DNA of 64,000 nt from Himantopus leucocephalus. Lineage: Eukaryota > Chordata > Aves > Charadriiformes > Recurvirostridae. The notes under the pieces were generated by a model that did not search any database, was not told where the DNA came from, and saw only the letters and a program-made list of their open reading frames with translations. Shown here one piece after another: positions 47,901 through 58,289 of the stretch; position 1 is the first letter of the stretch; each line of letters starts with the position of its first letter. A program made the translations under genes and the position numbers. Where the stretch lies: contig RSEF01000014.1 in the NCBI GenBank assembly GCA_003993805.1, forward strand, positions 6,819,890-6,883,889, given 5' to 3'.

Positions 47901-50386
47901 TGTGTGGTCTGGTGAGCAGACAGCCTAAACAAACGTGGGTGTAGGTTTTCTGTCTCGGAAGAGCTTGGTCAGCTACGGAAAATGCCCAAAGGTTAAAAAA
48001 TGGAGCGTTTCCACTACCCCACCCAGGAGTGCCGAAACAAATGAAGTGATATCTACATTGAAAGTGTAACGGGCTTATTTCCAGAGCCAGGGCACGCGAT
48101 CCGGTCAGGAACTTCTCCTCCATCAGAAATCACCAAAGGGTGCCAAGCCCTGGGCAGCTCCGGGCAGCCTGGAGCCCGCCTCTCCCCTGGGCGGCGTGGG
48201 AGCCTCGCCCTCCCCACGGCTGACAGCCCACCCAGGTCACGGGTGGGAATGCTGCTCGCTGCAGCTGAAGGGGAAGAACTTGAGGCCGAGCGTTGAAGTG
48301 ACCTTGGGCTCAGGCAGGGAGCTGCCACGTGGCCTTCCCCGCCGTGCGCTATAACCATTGCGCTTGGCTCTTGCCCTTTCCTCTCTTCAAAAGAAGCTGT
48401 TTTTAGAGTCATTGCTCTTCCAAAGCGCTTAAGGGCTTTCTCTCATCCTAGCCGGAGAAAGAGCGGAAGAGAGGAGCAAAGCATCCACCTTCGCAGCTCC
48501 CTCCCTCGCCCCAGCCCCCTTCTCCCTGTTTGCATCACACGTGCAGCGAGCTGGGACCGATCCTGCAGCGTCCCCTCCCTGAGCAAACACAAGGATTGGA
48601 GACAGCAGGGGATGGAGGGAGTCCTGTCTCACCATCGGATGCCAAGGGACCACCCTGCACGGCGTTAATACAAGGGCTGGGGGCTGTTTTCCACTGCTCC
48701 TCCATCCGTCCCGTTTCAAGGCAGGAGGTGAGTCCATCCCCAGGTCCCCGCACTGATGGGGACCTGCCCGAAAGCTGCAAACTCCACGCTCAGATTTTGG
48801 GGCACCCAGGCAAAATCGCAGTTGTAAATTGCAGGTGGGGGGACCCCAGCAGCATCTGGGGTCCCAAAATGCCCACAGCTGGTTTTCTTCACACCGTGTG
48901 CCTGGGCTCCTTCTAGCCCTCGTTAAAGCGGATGGGAAAGGAGCCCCGTTCCCACCGGCACGGGACAGGTCAGGCCATTTGTTCTGCTGCTGCCGGGGGA
49001 ACCTCGGCTCTGGCTTGCAGAATGCCCCGGGGCAATCCTGCACTGTCATTAGGTGACTTGTGACAATCGCAACCCTTTCCTACAGGCGGGAGGAACCGCT
49101 TGGTGCCCCTCCCTGGCCGACACCTCCGGAACCTGATCCAGACCCCTCCGTCAGCAGGTCAGACCCATCAAGGGCATGGCGCAATTAAAAACTTGATTTT
49201 AAGTCTTTCAGCCCTCGTCCTCGCAGGGCTTTTAGCTGCGGGTGGAAGGAGGGAAACTCCACTACTCTGTGCTGGGGTCACTTATTAACCTGCCGGTTCC
49301 TAATGATGCACTTATCTCCTCCTGCCAGCCCCGGACTCCATCAGGCGCCTCCGGGGGGGCTCTCCTGCCCTACTTTGCTCTCTCTTCATTAGCTTTTCAT
49401 TGTGCTTAATTGCTCCTGCAGATTTGCCCGGCGTGCCTGGCCTGGGGGATGCCCATGGGGAGATGGGGCAGGGGCTGCAGGGGAGCGGGGCAGTGCCCTG
49501 CCGGGCACGAAGCTGCGCCAAGGGGTGGGACACCGTGACGCTGGTTCACGGCGATGGGAAGAGCGAGCAACACCGATGCTCAGCTGCACGTGGGGTTTGG
49601 TATGGACCCCTAGAATGGCTGGGGGTAATATTTGAGGTCACAGGTAAGGAAATTATACAGGAGAGCACGGAGTACCAACTCTACCCAAGAGCTTTGCAGC
49701 TACAACACAGCTCTCCTCCCACCCAGCACTTGCACCACCACCCCCGCACCCAAAACACGGGATAAAGCTACTGGTGTGGGGTGCATCCCCCACAGGCAGC
49801 TCGGGGGGGTCGCAGCTCCCCAGACCCTCTCCCTGCCCCGCGCCCGGCTCTGACCTGCGGTGGTGGTGTCCACGTCCCTGGCTGCCAGCTCCTCCACCTC
49901 TGCCCTCTTGCGCAGCTCCAGCCGCCGCGAGAAGCCCTCCCTGGGCTTCCAGAGGTCCTGGATGAGCAGCGGCTTCTCATGGTCACCCAGGACCCTCAGC
50001 CCCTCCGTCTGCCACCGTTTCTCGGGGCCCTCGAACTTCCCGATGACATCGCACAGGGCGTACTGCCCGGCACTGAGCTGGCTCAGCCCGTAGCGCTCCA
50101 GGGCTTCCTTCACCAGCTCCCGCGCGCCCGAGCTGCCCGTCGCCAGCACGCTCTTGTAGTTGGTGCCCGCACAGATGTTGCCCCCGAAGATCTTCAGGAC
50201 GCCGGGGGCCGAGAGCTGAGTGGAGAGCTCGGCCGGGTCATCCTCACCGGCTGCCGGGGAAGCGGAGGTTGAGCTCCGGTCCTTGTAGCTCAACGTCCGG
50301 TACAAGACTTGGGAGAAAATCCGGCTCTGGCGCTTCAGTCGGTTCTTGGATGGTGGAGCCATGGTGGAGGAGGACCCATAAAACAT
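34200..50386 (-). CDS. RADIL: RADIL, Rap-associating DIL-domain protein (complete, 14 coding exons)
   Basis: In transcript order: 50386-49855, 44469-44162, 43093-42428, 42259-42222, 41136-40976, 40438-40326, 39435-39198, 38658-38486, 38217-38067, 37708-37518, 36682-36283, 35997-35858, 35040-34901 and 34305-34200. The frame holds at every junction: 3357 bases, 1118 codons plus TAG; human RADIL is about 1075 residues by recall. Domains are RA (about 59-162), an FHA-like region (about 281-395), DIL (from about 455, IMTLIEPGGDDHKLTPAFLL, to about 850), a Ser/Pro-rich linker, and PDZ (about 1013-1105, GLGMGLIDGL, IYIRTL, GDRILAVNGTSL). RADIL is a Rap1 effector that promotes integrin-mediated adhesion and neural-crest migration, and works with RASIP1 and ARHGAP29 in endothelium (established). 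It is predicted cytosolic with no membrane segment. The gene is convergent with AP5Z1. Three donors are GTCAG-type rather than GTRAG. Confidence 0.96.
36283..37708 (-). CDS. RADIL: RADIL exons 11-12: end of DIL and Ser/Pro-rich linker
   Basis: Exon 37708-37518 encodes DEMLESFDNHPPIILPSGGF and YRHLLYIRHFLWSLQSKSPR. Exon 36682-36283 (acceptor CTCCTTCTTAAG) encodes an acidic then Ser/Pro-rich linker containing DPSCLLTPPTTPL, which matches a mammalian motif and is a likely proline-directed phosphosite cluster (inference). An unresolved base at 37505 sits 13 bases beyond the exon 11 donor and does not affect coding. Confidence 0.9.
38067..39435 (-). CDS. RADIL: RADIL exons 8-10: C-terminal DIL domain
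   Basis: The exons are 39435-39198 (CLYVSLPALLECNPFQ, EELRRVVLIYQAALDLLRQ, FFFSNTLLFNQLLDKG), 38658-38486 (LGCFHWSQGVKLRASVRLLL, FFAKLASVANLLAMP) and 38217-38067 (MTWPSLRAEFPALSPAQLHR). The pattern is the helical DIL fold shared with afadin and class V myosins. The intron 39436-40325 contains an unresolved base at 39532. Confidence 0.92.
40326..42259 (-). CDS. RADIL: RADIL exons 5-7: DIL domain core
   Basis: The exons are 42259-42222 (ERTRELAEKQSQ), 41136-40976 (HQDPATLSRFTITDLLPDLQ, ILFWMANAIEVLYFVQQKSP) and 40438-40326 (SLFSSTITASEEAMTVLEEV, YTFQQCVYYISK). The exon 6 acceptor is taken at CTCCCCAG|CCAGGAC rather than four bases later, because only that keeps frame with exon 5. The 1.08-kb intron 41137-42221 shows nothing else. 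Confidence 0.9.
42428..43093 (-). CDS. RADIL: RADIL exon 4: FHA-like region and start of DIL domain
   Basis: A 222-codon exon, phase 0 both ends. It opens DSLVYLLNREQHTVGQRT and continues SISLSAPDILPLHCTI, NFAEVARTVVLRHGDLLSLG and YYLLLYKDP, an FHA-type fold. A cysteine pair (VCGACG) follows, then the DIL opening (IMTLIEPGGDDHKLTPAFLL, LCIQHSATSFEPGDFGQLLL). I ended it at TVW|GTCAGT, which restores TVWERTRELAEK; GTGTGG three codons earlier would also keep frame. Confidence 0.92.
43094..44161 (-). other. RADIL: RADIL intron 3, C-rich at its 5' end in RNA
   Basis: A 1.07-kb intron. Bases 44090-44149 are a run of G blocks on the + strand. At 44014-44046 there is a CACC/C tract. A reverse-oriented MIR-like motif (TGCCTCAGTTTCCCC) lies at 43539-43553. 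No exon is seen. Confidence 0.75.
44162..44469 (-). CDS. RADIL: RADIL exon 3: basic, low-complexity linker
   Basis: It encodes GINAQARKLQRHRARG, then a Pro/Arg/Gly/Ser-rich stretch (TGSGSGSGEG), then the conserved YHSPHLLLLQGYSQQH. The GC-rich middle is poorly conserved and explains part of the length difference from human. The donor GTAAGC is immediately followed by C-rich RNA. Confidence 0.9.
45685..45711 (+). other. G-quadruplex motif in RADIL intron 2
   Basis: Four or more runs of 3-6 G with loops of 1-3 bases (GGGG AT GGGG A GGGGGG T GGG AGA GGG). It is on the strand opposite to RADIL mRNA. Confidence 0.75.
47185..47300. promoter_or_regulatory. Candidate homeodomain-site cluster in RADIL intron 2
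   Basis: Two TAATTA cores (GCTAATTAGT and ACTAATTAGG), a nearby GGATAATGG and AGATAA stand out in a GC-rich intron. An enhancer role is inference from composition only. Confidence 0.25.
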
Positions 50387-50413
50387 CGTGCATGAGGTTG
50401 TCATGGGGTGCAG
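49855..50413 (-). CDS. RADIL: RADIL exon 2: start codon and RA domain
   Basis: The acceptor is CTTCCCTGCCCAG at 50414 and the donor GTCAGA at 49854. The chosen start is 50386 (MFYGSSSTM), the position of the mammalian start. An in-frame ATG lies six codons upstream at 50404 (MTTSCTMFYG) in the same exon. The Ras-association fold follows: ELSTQLSAPGVLKIFGG, NYKSVLATGSS, ARELVKEALERYGL, QYALCDVIG, RVLGDHEKPLLIQ. The exon ends in phase 1 at DTTTAG. Confidence 0.93.
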
Positions 50414-53400
50414 CTGGGCAGGGAAGAGGAAAAAGAGAAAGATCAGCAGTTTGGAGGCCAAATGTGCCGTGGGGAAGAGCAAGCAGGAACCGGCTGGTAG
50501 CCGCGGAGGAGCCACTGTCACCTCCAAAGTGGAAAGGGACAGCAGCGAGGGAGGGCCATTTCCCCTGTGCAACCCAAAACGTCAGCGGCCAAGCTCAGCT
50601 GGGCTCCTTGGCATCAGCATGGTTACTCCAGGATGGATTTGTCCCTGAAAACGTAGCCTGGAATGATCCCAAATTTCTCCATCAAGTGTATTAAGAGGTC
50701 CCTCTCGCCCAAGCAAAATGCAGCAGGAGGAGAGCAGAGCTCAGCAGCACTTGGTGGGGCCCATCCTGGTCAGGAGCCAAGGCATCAAGAGTTACTTCCA
50801 CTAACGAGTTTACCGAGCAATCTCATTTTTTAGAGGTGAAACAGAAAGCTCAAGTGCAAATTCAATCACTCTGAGGTCACCGCTAAATGCTTTTGCTCAC
50901 CGAGAGGCACGGGGTGAAAATGGGCTTTAATTAGCCTTTCTAAAAACGTCCTGACTCTGGCAAATCCGCTGCTAGTTTGCGGAGGATGTTAAAGCACGCG
51001 GTGGCATCGCTGACACAACGCTGCCCTTGTCACGTTAGCCAGGGCAGGGCTGCTCAGGGCAGCCCCGGGCGGGCAGCGACCGGAGGAGACGTGGCCGTGG
51101 CCGTGTGACAGCTCCGGGTGCGCCTCGGTCACCAGGAACGGGCTGGAAATCCACGATGCTCTTCTGGCTTTAGGCAGATAGCGGTCCTGCCCGATGTCAC
51201 AGCCGACATCTGGGGCCGGCTTTGAAATCGCATCCTGGACGCACAAACACCCGGCGCTCGCACGGCGCTGATAACGCCACCGGCTGCACCACAAACCACT
51301 GGCGGGGAAGGTCCGGAAAGAGAATTTGAGCATTTCTGATTCGGACAGGATGGGGACTTCCCTCACCTCCAGATTTACAAGGTGCAGCCTGCCTGCAGGG
51401 AACGGCGCATGGGCAGGGACTCGGTGCATACACGGGGGACCCCCAAAATCTCCTATCCACAGCTGTGGGAGTGCCTTGATGCAGCGGTCGGCACGGTGCA
51501 GCTGCGCATGGCCGCGGAGACGTGGGGTGCTGGCAGCTTTCCGCATCCGCAGCCCCACCTCGCTCGGGCAGGATCTCGCCGCCGGAGGAAACCCAGCGCT
51601 ATCAGGCAGAATGATGTCGGCCCTGGAAAGCCTCCAAACCACCATCTAATTCAGGAAGAAAAAGCGTCCCTGCTGCTAATGCAAGAGGTCACCTTCTAAC
51701 CCAGAAACAACCTCCCTGCTGTGCACGGAGGACGTCTGCAGGGTGTACGTCTCCCCATCCCGGGACTGGAGGCCCGCTGGACTCTGTCAGTGGGGAAACT
51801 GAGGCACCAACAAGCGCTAAGGCTGCAGGACGTGCCTGGGAGCTGTGCGATCCTGCTGCACCCCAAGTTATCCCTTTTTTCCCCCCACCAAGTGCCACCA
51901 GGACTGTGAAAATGCTGGGGTTTGTCCTTCTTCCCAACCCGCTGGCTCCGAAAGCGAGGATGCAGCGGCCGTCTGGGCGCCGCAGGGCAGGGAGGGGACC
52001 CGGCAGCCGCCCCGGCCCTGGCACATCGCTGCTGCCTGCCTCGCCGGAGTTGGGATTAGCCACCAGCCTGGGAAACGGGGCTTAGCATCTTGTGGTTCCG
52101 ACCTCGCCAGCCGAGCCGAGGGTTGGCCCCAGCAGCTTCACCACAGCCCGCCGGGGCTGGGGAAGGCTGTCCCTGCTCCCACCTCACAGCTAGGGAAACT
52201 GAGGCAGGGATGGGGTTAAAGCTACGGCACCCCCCCATGCAGCTGCTCCTCCTCCAGGTGAGCCCGGAGCTGCTGCTGGGGACATCCCTGGGGACGTCCC
52301 TTAGTGTCTGCTGTGTGACATCTCCTGGGAGCGCCGGGCAGACCCGACCTGGGGAGCAGGTCAGGGCACTGGCAGACAGTCGGGTTGAAGAACGGCTTCC
52401 CCAGGCTGTTAGGACAGCCCCGCCAGCCCTCATTAACATCGGCCAGAAGAAAAACTACCCCAGTGTCCCTAGGAGACCTTGCCATCAAAGATGCAAAAGA
52501 CAAAACTTTGTCATTAAATCACTGTTTTCAGTTCGCAGATTTAATCTCCTCCACCCTGAACAACCTCCAGCACAAAGGGAAACCTTTTAACAGCTGCTGC
52601 TGGTAAAATCATTCCTCCAAGCCCACATCACAGACGGAGACACCATCCTCATTTCTCGCAGGTCCCTGCCTGGTTTTGAATATGTTATTTATAGCTCAGC
52701 CATTTTCCTGCTCTTTCCATCAAATGCAACTTCCACAGAGTGCAGGGTGCAGGGGCAAAAGCATTTCTCGGGGCGGGGGTAAAAAATACGAAGCCTGGAT
52801 TGAGAGAAGCTTCTAGCCTGGTCACCCTGTTCTTCAACATCTGGAGCAACACCGGTGCGATTTCACCAGGCACCAGCTCGGGCCACCTGAGAAACTGCAG
52901 CCTTATCCCAAAGACAGCCTAATGCGGAGGACTCAAATGGGTGCAGTAAGATGGTAACAAGATGTGCTCTTCCCTCATCCTCAGGCACGCCGTTCACGGG
53001 CACCTCCGAGGGGGCTAAAGAGAAAACGGCGGTACGTGCGCTGCTGTTGGGTCCCGCCACGAAAGCGGGGATGCTCCAGCTGGACCCAGCTACCAGGGGA
53101 CAAGCCGGCAAGGACGTTAACTGGTTGGACACATCTTCCTGCAGGTTGGTGGGACACGTGCTCCTGGACCTCCCCAGCCTAGGAGCCCCCCTCCTCACCG
53201 CAGGCAGCCCGGTTCCCCGGCCCACCGTGGCAGCCGTGCGCTGTTGGAGGACACGCGCCTGCAGCTACAGAAGCATGACCCAGACTTTCCGAAGAGTCCC
53301 TCTCTTCAGCATCTGGTGACATCTCTGCTAGCAGAGCAGTAATTAGCCAAAAGCCTGTGATTGCCTCCCGTCGGGATCTCTATCAGGTATCCTCCACCTC

Positions 53401-53861
53401 CTCCACACCAAAACCTGCTATTTTCCCCGGCCGGCACTGTCTGTATGTACTTTGCAGAGCTATGACAAACGCTTTTGGTATTCACATGACCACCACATGT
53501 CCTTCCATCACCGCAACCGACTCTGCAACTGCCGGGGACTTTCCTGTGGGCTCCGAGGTTCCTGCTCCCACCACGGGTGAGCAGCTCCTTCCCACCCAGC
53601 ACTCACGCAAAGCTTCCCCTTACCTTGCCATCCTTCTCACATGCCTTTTCTCTTGCCATTCATCGTCTTTCTCAAAACGGGCCTTCCCCCCTCTCACGCA
53701 TCGTCCCAGGCGGGTGTCTGTCGCGTCTCTGCAAGAGGAAGAGGAGGAGCGGTCCTGGGCTGCTCACAGACATGGGCTGCTCACAGTGCGGTGGCTTCAG
53801 AGGGCTCAGAGACGCTGCGACTCTGCTCCCGATGTGCACCACGTGTGTATGCAGGCTACAT

Positions 53862-53882
53862 TATATATATATATATGTATAT
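53862..53882. repeat. AT dinucleotide microsatellite
   Basis: A TATATATA run with one G interruption inside RADIL intron 1. Confidence 0.85.
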
Positions 53883-54739
53883 AGCTCAGCATCTCTCTAT
53901 ACCCCCCTGCCTCAAACTAAACAGCCCAGTGACTCGCTGCGGTTGAGGGCTGCTGACCCCGGGGACCCACGGGGGATGCGTGGCCCGTGACAGGCATGTT
54001 TGCATGCCTTCGCCCAGCCACCGCCTGGACATGGGGAAGACCAGCCCAGCCCCAAGCTCAGGCTCCATCGCAGCAGGAACACCGCAGCCTTGCGGGGGAG
54101 ATGGAGCAAAGCCAGCCACCGCCATGCCCGCCAACAGCATCTACCCCATCGCAAAGAGATGGAGAGAACAGCTATAGGGGGAAAAAAATGCTATCGGAAA
54201 GGCAAGGCAAAGGGGAGGAGGTGGGACCGGCAACAACCCCATGAGCTTTATCTCCTTCTCCCAAGCACACGACACTCTCTCTCATCCATGGGTGGACAAC
54301 AGGTCCTGGCCCAGCTCCTTCCCCCAGCAGCCTCAACGCACTGGGATGCTCACCGAGATATGTTTTTCCTGAATCTCAGTCTATTTTGCTGGACATCGGG
54401 GAGAGCCACCAAGCACCATCCCCTCTACCTCCCGGCCCGGATCTGCGGGAACACGACCACTGGTAACCGAAGGAGAGAAGAAGCACCTGCAAAGTGCCTG
54501 CGGTGATTTCACAGGTATTTCTTAGAAAGAGCTGGCAGGGCACAAGAAACACTCTTCTCCATGGCTCCGCCATGATTAAAGACAAACACGCCATCTAATT
54601 AAATCACCTAATCAGGGCCTCGGTGTGGGTTCGACCCAGCCCCTCTTGCTGGCCCAGCACTGGGGCTATGGGAGAAACTTTCTGCAGGGCGGCGGGTCGT
54701 GACGCGAAAGGCAAAGAGACGCTAAAGCCACCTCTGCTG

Positions 54740-54960
54740 CTCGACGTTACTTCCAATGATTAATCGCTCTTACCAGTTAAATATTTATGCCTTATTTCCA
54801 GTGTGTCTGGCTTCAGCTGCCAGACATTGATTCTTGCCATGCTTTTCTCTGCTCAATTAACGAGCTTTTGGCTAGCATGTATTTTCTCCTCTGCAAGAGT
54901 ATTTAGATGCTTTAATCAAGCCCCCCCTTGTTTCTCTTCGATTTGATTTATGAGTAGACT
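54740..54960. promoter_or_regulatory. AT-rich candidate regulatory island in RADIL intron 1
   Basis: Low-GC sequence with ATTAAT, CAATTAACG, TTTAATCAAG and GATTAATCG motifs in a GC-rich intron. There is no coding potential or repeat match I recognise. The composition resembles conserved noncoding enhancers, but conservation cannot be judged here. Confidence 0.25.
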
Positions 54961-55574
54961 AACTGGATGGCCATCTCCTCTCTCGCTGTAAGACATCTTC
55001 TGCAGCCTCTTAGTCCCTTCCCCTTGGTTCCCACGTCTCCTCTGCCGATGTGGAGAACCTGGGTTTGGCCGTCATAAGCCCAAATTCGCTTCTGATAGCG
55101 CCCTGACTGGAAATACAAATAACCGCTATTTTTTTTTTCCAGAGCAAAGTTACCCATTACCGTGCAAATTTTCAATACTCCAGCACAGAAATGGGGACAG
55201 ACACACAGCGGCCGCCCAGGCAGCTCCCGCTGGAGCAGGGAACCGGCGAGCCCCTGCGCTGCCTCTCCCAGCGTCTGCGAGCAGCTCCTGCCGAAAAATC
55301 ATCATCCAGAGTAGGGACAGGAAAACACGTACGACTCCGGTTATTATTTTTGGGTGCAAGAAGATTTCCATTTTCCATTCTGCTCCGGTTAGGATGCCTT
55401 TGGCTCGCCCAGTTTACTGTCCGGATTTGTACGGACGATGAACGCTCTCTGCTGCTGGTCAGCCCCAGGTTTTTCCAGAAATCATTTCTATCTCCTTCCA
55501 GATTAGTGATAAAAGCACTGAAACACCGAGGGCATGCTACCAGCTAGCAGTGCCCAGCGGTGATAATCTGCTCC

Positions 55575-55885
55575 GATAACTGCCTTTGAAATGGATCGGG
55601 TTTATTTAATACCAGCTTTCTTGACACTGTATAATGTCAGCACTAAATACTGGACTGGACTGACTTTTTTCATACTGGAAAGTGCAGATTTTTACAAGAA
55701 TATCACCTCGCATAACTCAAATGCTTCATAAAAGTGTAATACAGCCAGAGAGTCACCTCTTGCATTGGAGACTGAAATAATTTCGCCTTGCCAGGAGTTA
55801 TTTTCCATATAGCTGCGTTGGATGGCAGGAATTTATTCCTGGTGCTGAAGTCTTTAATCAATTAAAGCCTGAGCCAGGTTTCTCC
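55575..55885. promoter_or_regulatory. Second AT-rich island in RADIL intron 1
   Basis: It contains GTTTATTTAATACC, GAAATAATTTCG (an inverted repeat), CATATAGC and TTTAATCAATTAAAGC. The character is like the island at 54.7 kb, and the same caution applies. Confidence 0.22.
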
Positions 55886-57239
55886 CTCTTCTCCCCGGGG
55901 GGATGCTATCAAGCCAATCAACCTGTAGCTACCAGGTCATCTTACTCCCTTTTGGGAAGAGCAGCAACACTATTAAAACACTTTTTAATCTTCTGGAATT
56001 TCCCCAGGGCTCGTCCCGGCACAGACACAGCTCTGCACGGACGGGGCGGTGAGATTTCAGCTATAACCACCCCAGAACGGCAACCAGAAAGGCGATTTCC
56101 CCAAACCTCGATTTGAAAAAAAAAAAAAATTCCCTTTTTTCTTTTTTTCTGGACAGAAACCACTCGAGTCGCAGCCTCGGTCTAATGGCAACGACCGCAG
56201 CCTGGATGCTGCGAGCAGAGGGAGAGGCCGCCCCGGCGCTGCAATGTGGAACAAATTATAACTCGGAGAGCAAAGGAAATGAGAACACCCTGGACACGGC
56301 GGCTTTGACGCGCGCTCCTCGGCTCCAAATCCTGCCCCTCGGCAGATCCCGTCCCTACCTACCGCCGAGGCTGCCAGGGCAGAGTCCAAACCCCTCCGTT
56401 CAGAATGAGAGCCCCCACTCCCTTCCATTCCGCATCAAGTCTCCGCTTCAGAGCCCGGCCTTTCCTTGTGTGAGTTTTATCCGTCTAATCTAGGGACGGA
56501 TCGGGGGCTGATAATGTCGATGCCAGCCGCGGTGCCGTCTTTAGCTGGATCAGAGCGGGTAAACTCCTTACCGCGTTATTATTAGCAGCAGGTGCTCTGA
56601 GGTAGAGCCCCGGACCCCACCGCCCAGAGACCGTTCAAGCAGGATGTAAAGGCAGTCCCCGTCCTGCAAAGATGAACTAACAGTTTGTCCTGAAGGCAGC
56701 TGTACCTCTACAAACACATTATAATGATTTGGGACGCGATTCTACGAGGACAACAGGAGTCCTTTTAGCAGGTTTGCTTTTCTTGCAGGGCTTTGGGGTG
56801 GGGTTTTTTTCATTATTTTGCAGGGTCTTTTGAGCCGCCAACGTGCATCAGCTCTCCGGTAATGCGCAAGTACAAACGCCAGCCCTCTGCCCGGGCAGTT
56901 CTATTCACACACACGCACACGCACGAAACATTTCACAAAGAGCGTTTGCTTTCCGCTGCCTTCCAAGCAGCAGAGTCTCGGTAAGCTGCCTAATTATAAG
57001 ATCTTAGCAATAATTTTTTTCCAGCGATAATTAACTGATCCTGGAGAGTGCTGAAAATAAGCACTTCCCAAGCAAGTAGCAAAGTCCCCTGAGTTTCCTC
57101 TGCTAAAGTTACAACTCAGCATGAAACTGCTCCAGCCTCACAGGGACACGCACCATCCCAGCACCTCCCTGCCAAGGCCTGGGATGCCAAGACAATCACA
57201 GGCAGCTGAATACAGGTGAAATAGCGCGTGTGGAATAGC

Positions 57240-57930
57240 AGTGGCATCCCAAGGAGTGTGCAATGGGTCAAGGATGCCCAAGGGCATGCAATGGGACGAG
57301 GATCCCAAGGGGTATGCAATGAGGAGAAGGATCCCAAGGGATGCGCAATGGGACAAGGACCCCCAGGGCAGGCAACGGGACAAGGATCCCAAGGGGCAAT
57401 CAGGAGAAGCATCCCAAGGGATGTGCAATGGGACGAGGACCCCCAGGGGCGTGGAATGGGACAAGGATCCCAAGGGGTCTGCAATGGGACAAGGATCCTA
57501 AGGGGTGTGCCATGGGGAGACAGATCCCAAGGGATGTGCAATGGGATGAGGACCCCCAGGGCAGGCAACGGGACAAGGATCCCAAGGGGCAATCAGGAGA
57601 AGCATCCCAAGGGATGTGCAATGGGACGAGGACCCCCAGGGGCGTGGAATGGGACAAGGATCCCAAGGGGTCTGCAATGGGACAAGGATCCTAAGGGGTG
57701 TGCCATGGGGAGACAGATCCCAAGGGATGTGCAATGGGATGAGGACCCCCAGGGCAGGCAACGGGACAAGGATCCCAAGGGGCAATCAGGAGAAGCATCC
57801 CAAGGGATGTGCAATGGGACGAGGACCCCCAGGGGCGTGGAATGGGACAAGGATCCCAAGGGATGTGCCATGTGGAGAAGGATCCCCAGGCGCCTGGCAA
57901 TGGGACAAGGATCCCAAGGCGCTGTGTCTC
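57240..57930. repeat. Higher-order minisatellite, about 28-bp monomer, 193-bp higher unit
   Basis: About 25 monomers of 25-29 bases, typically GGATCCCAAGGGG followed by a variable centre and AATGGGACAA. Seven distinct monomers (27, 25, 28, 28, 28, 28 and 29 bases) form a 193-base unit that recurs almost unchanged: the marker GGACCCCCAGGGCAGG starts at 57357, 57550 and 57743. The flanking monomers are more diverged. All frames stay open across much of it, so long open frames here are artefacts. Confidence 0.95.
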
Positions 57931-58199
57931 CCCAGCGCAGCCCTCCCTGCCCGCCCGCTGCCCGGTGCTGCTCGGCGGGGCCGGTTGGGTCTCCAACGGC
58001 AACCGGACAAGCCTCAACCCCCGCCGCCGCTCCCCTCCTGCCTCCGCTTTCCAAGGGGACGAGAAACAAACGTTCCCGTCCCACCAGGGGGGGTGACCTG
58101 CTGGTCCCATCCCGGGGGGACAGGCTCCCGTGTGCGGGGCGTCAGCGCGGAGTTGGTGGCGTCCCGGAGATGCTCCCGGGGGGCGGGGGGGGGGGGGGA

Positions 58200-58240
58200 N
58201 NNNNNNNNNNNNNNNNNNNNNNNNNNNNNNNNNNNNNNNN
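58200..58240. other. Assembly gap (41 Ns)
   Basis: It is bordered by a G homopolymer on the left and a 16-base A run on the right. It lies 80 bases from the predicted RADIL exon 1 donor, so true intron length here is unknown. Confidence 0.99.
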
Positions 58241-58289
58241 AAAAAAAAAAAAAAAACCCAACAGGGGGTACCTCGGGTAGGGTCCGTCC

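Larger units (their letters stand above)
44470..49854 (-). other. RADIL: RADIL intron 2 (5.4 kb)
   Basis: There is no coding exon I can support. It contains C/G homopolymers (unresolved base at 44593), a strong G-quadruplex motif on the + strand at 45685-45711, and AT-rich islands with TAATTA sites at about 47185-47300 and 49180-49430. Confidence 0.75.
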
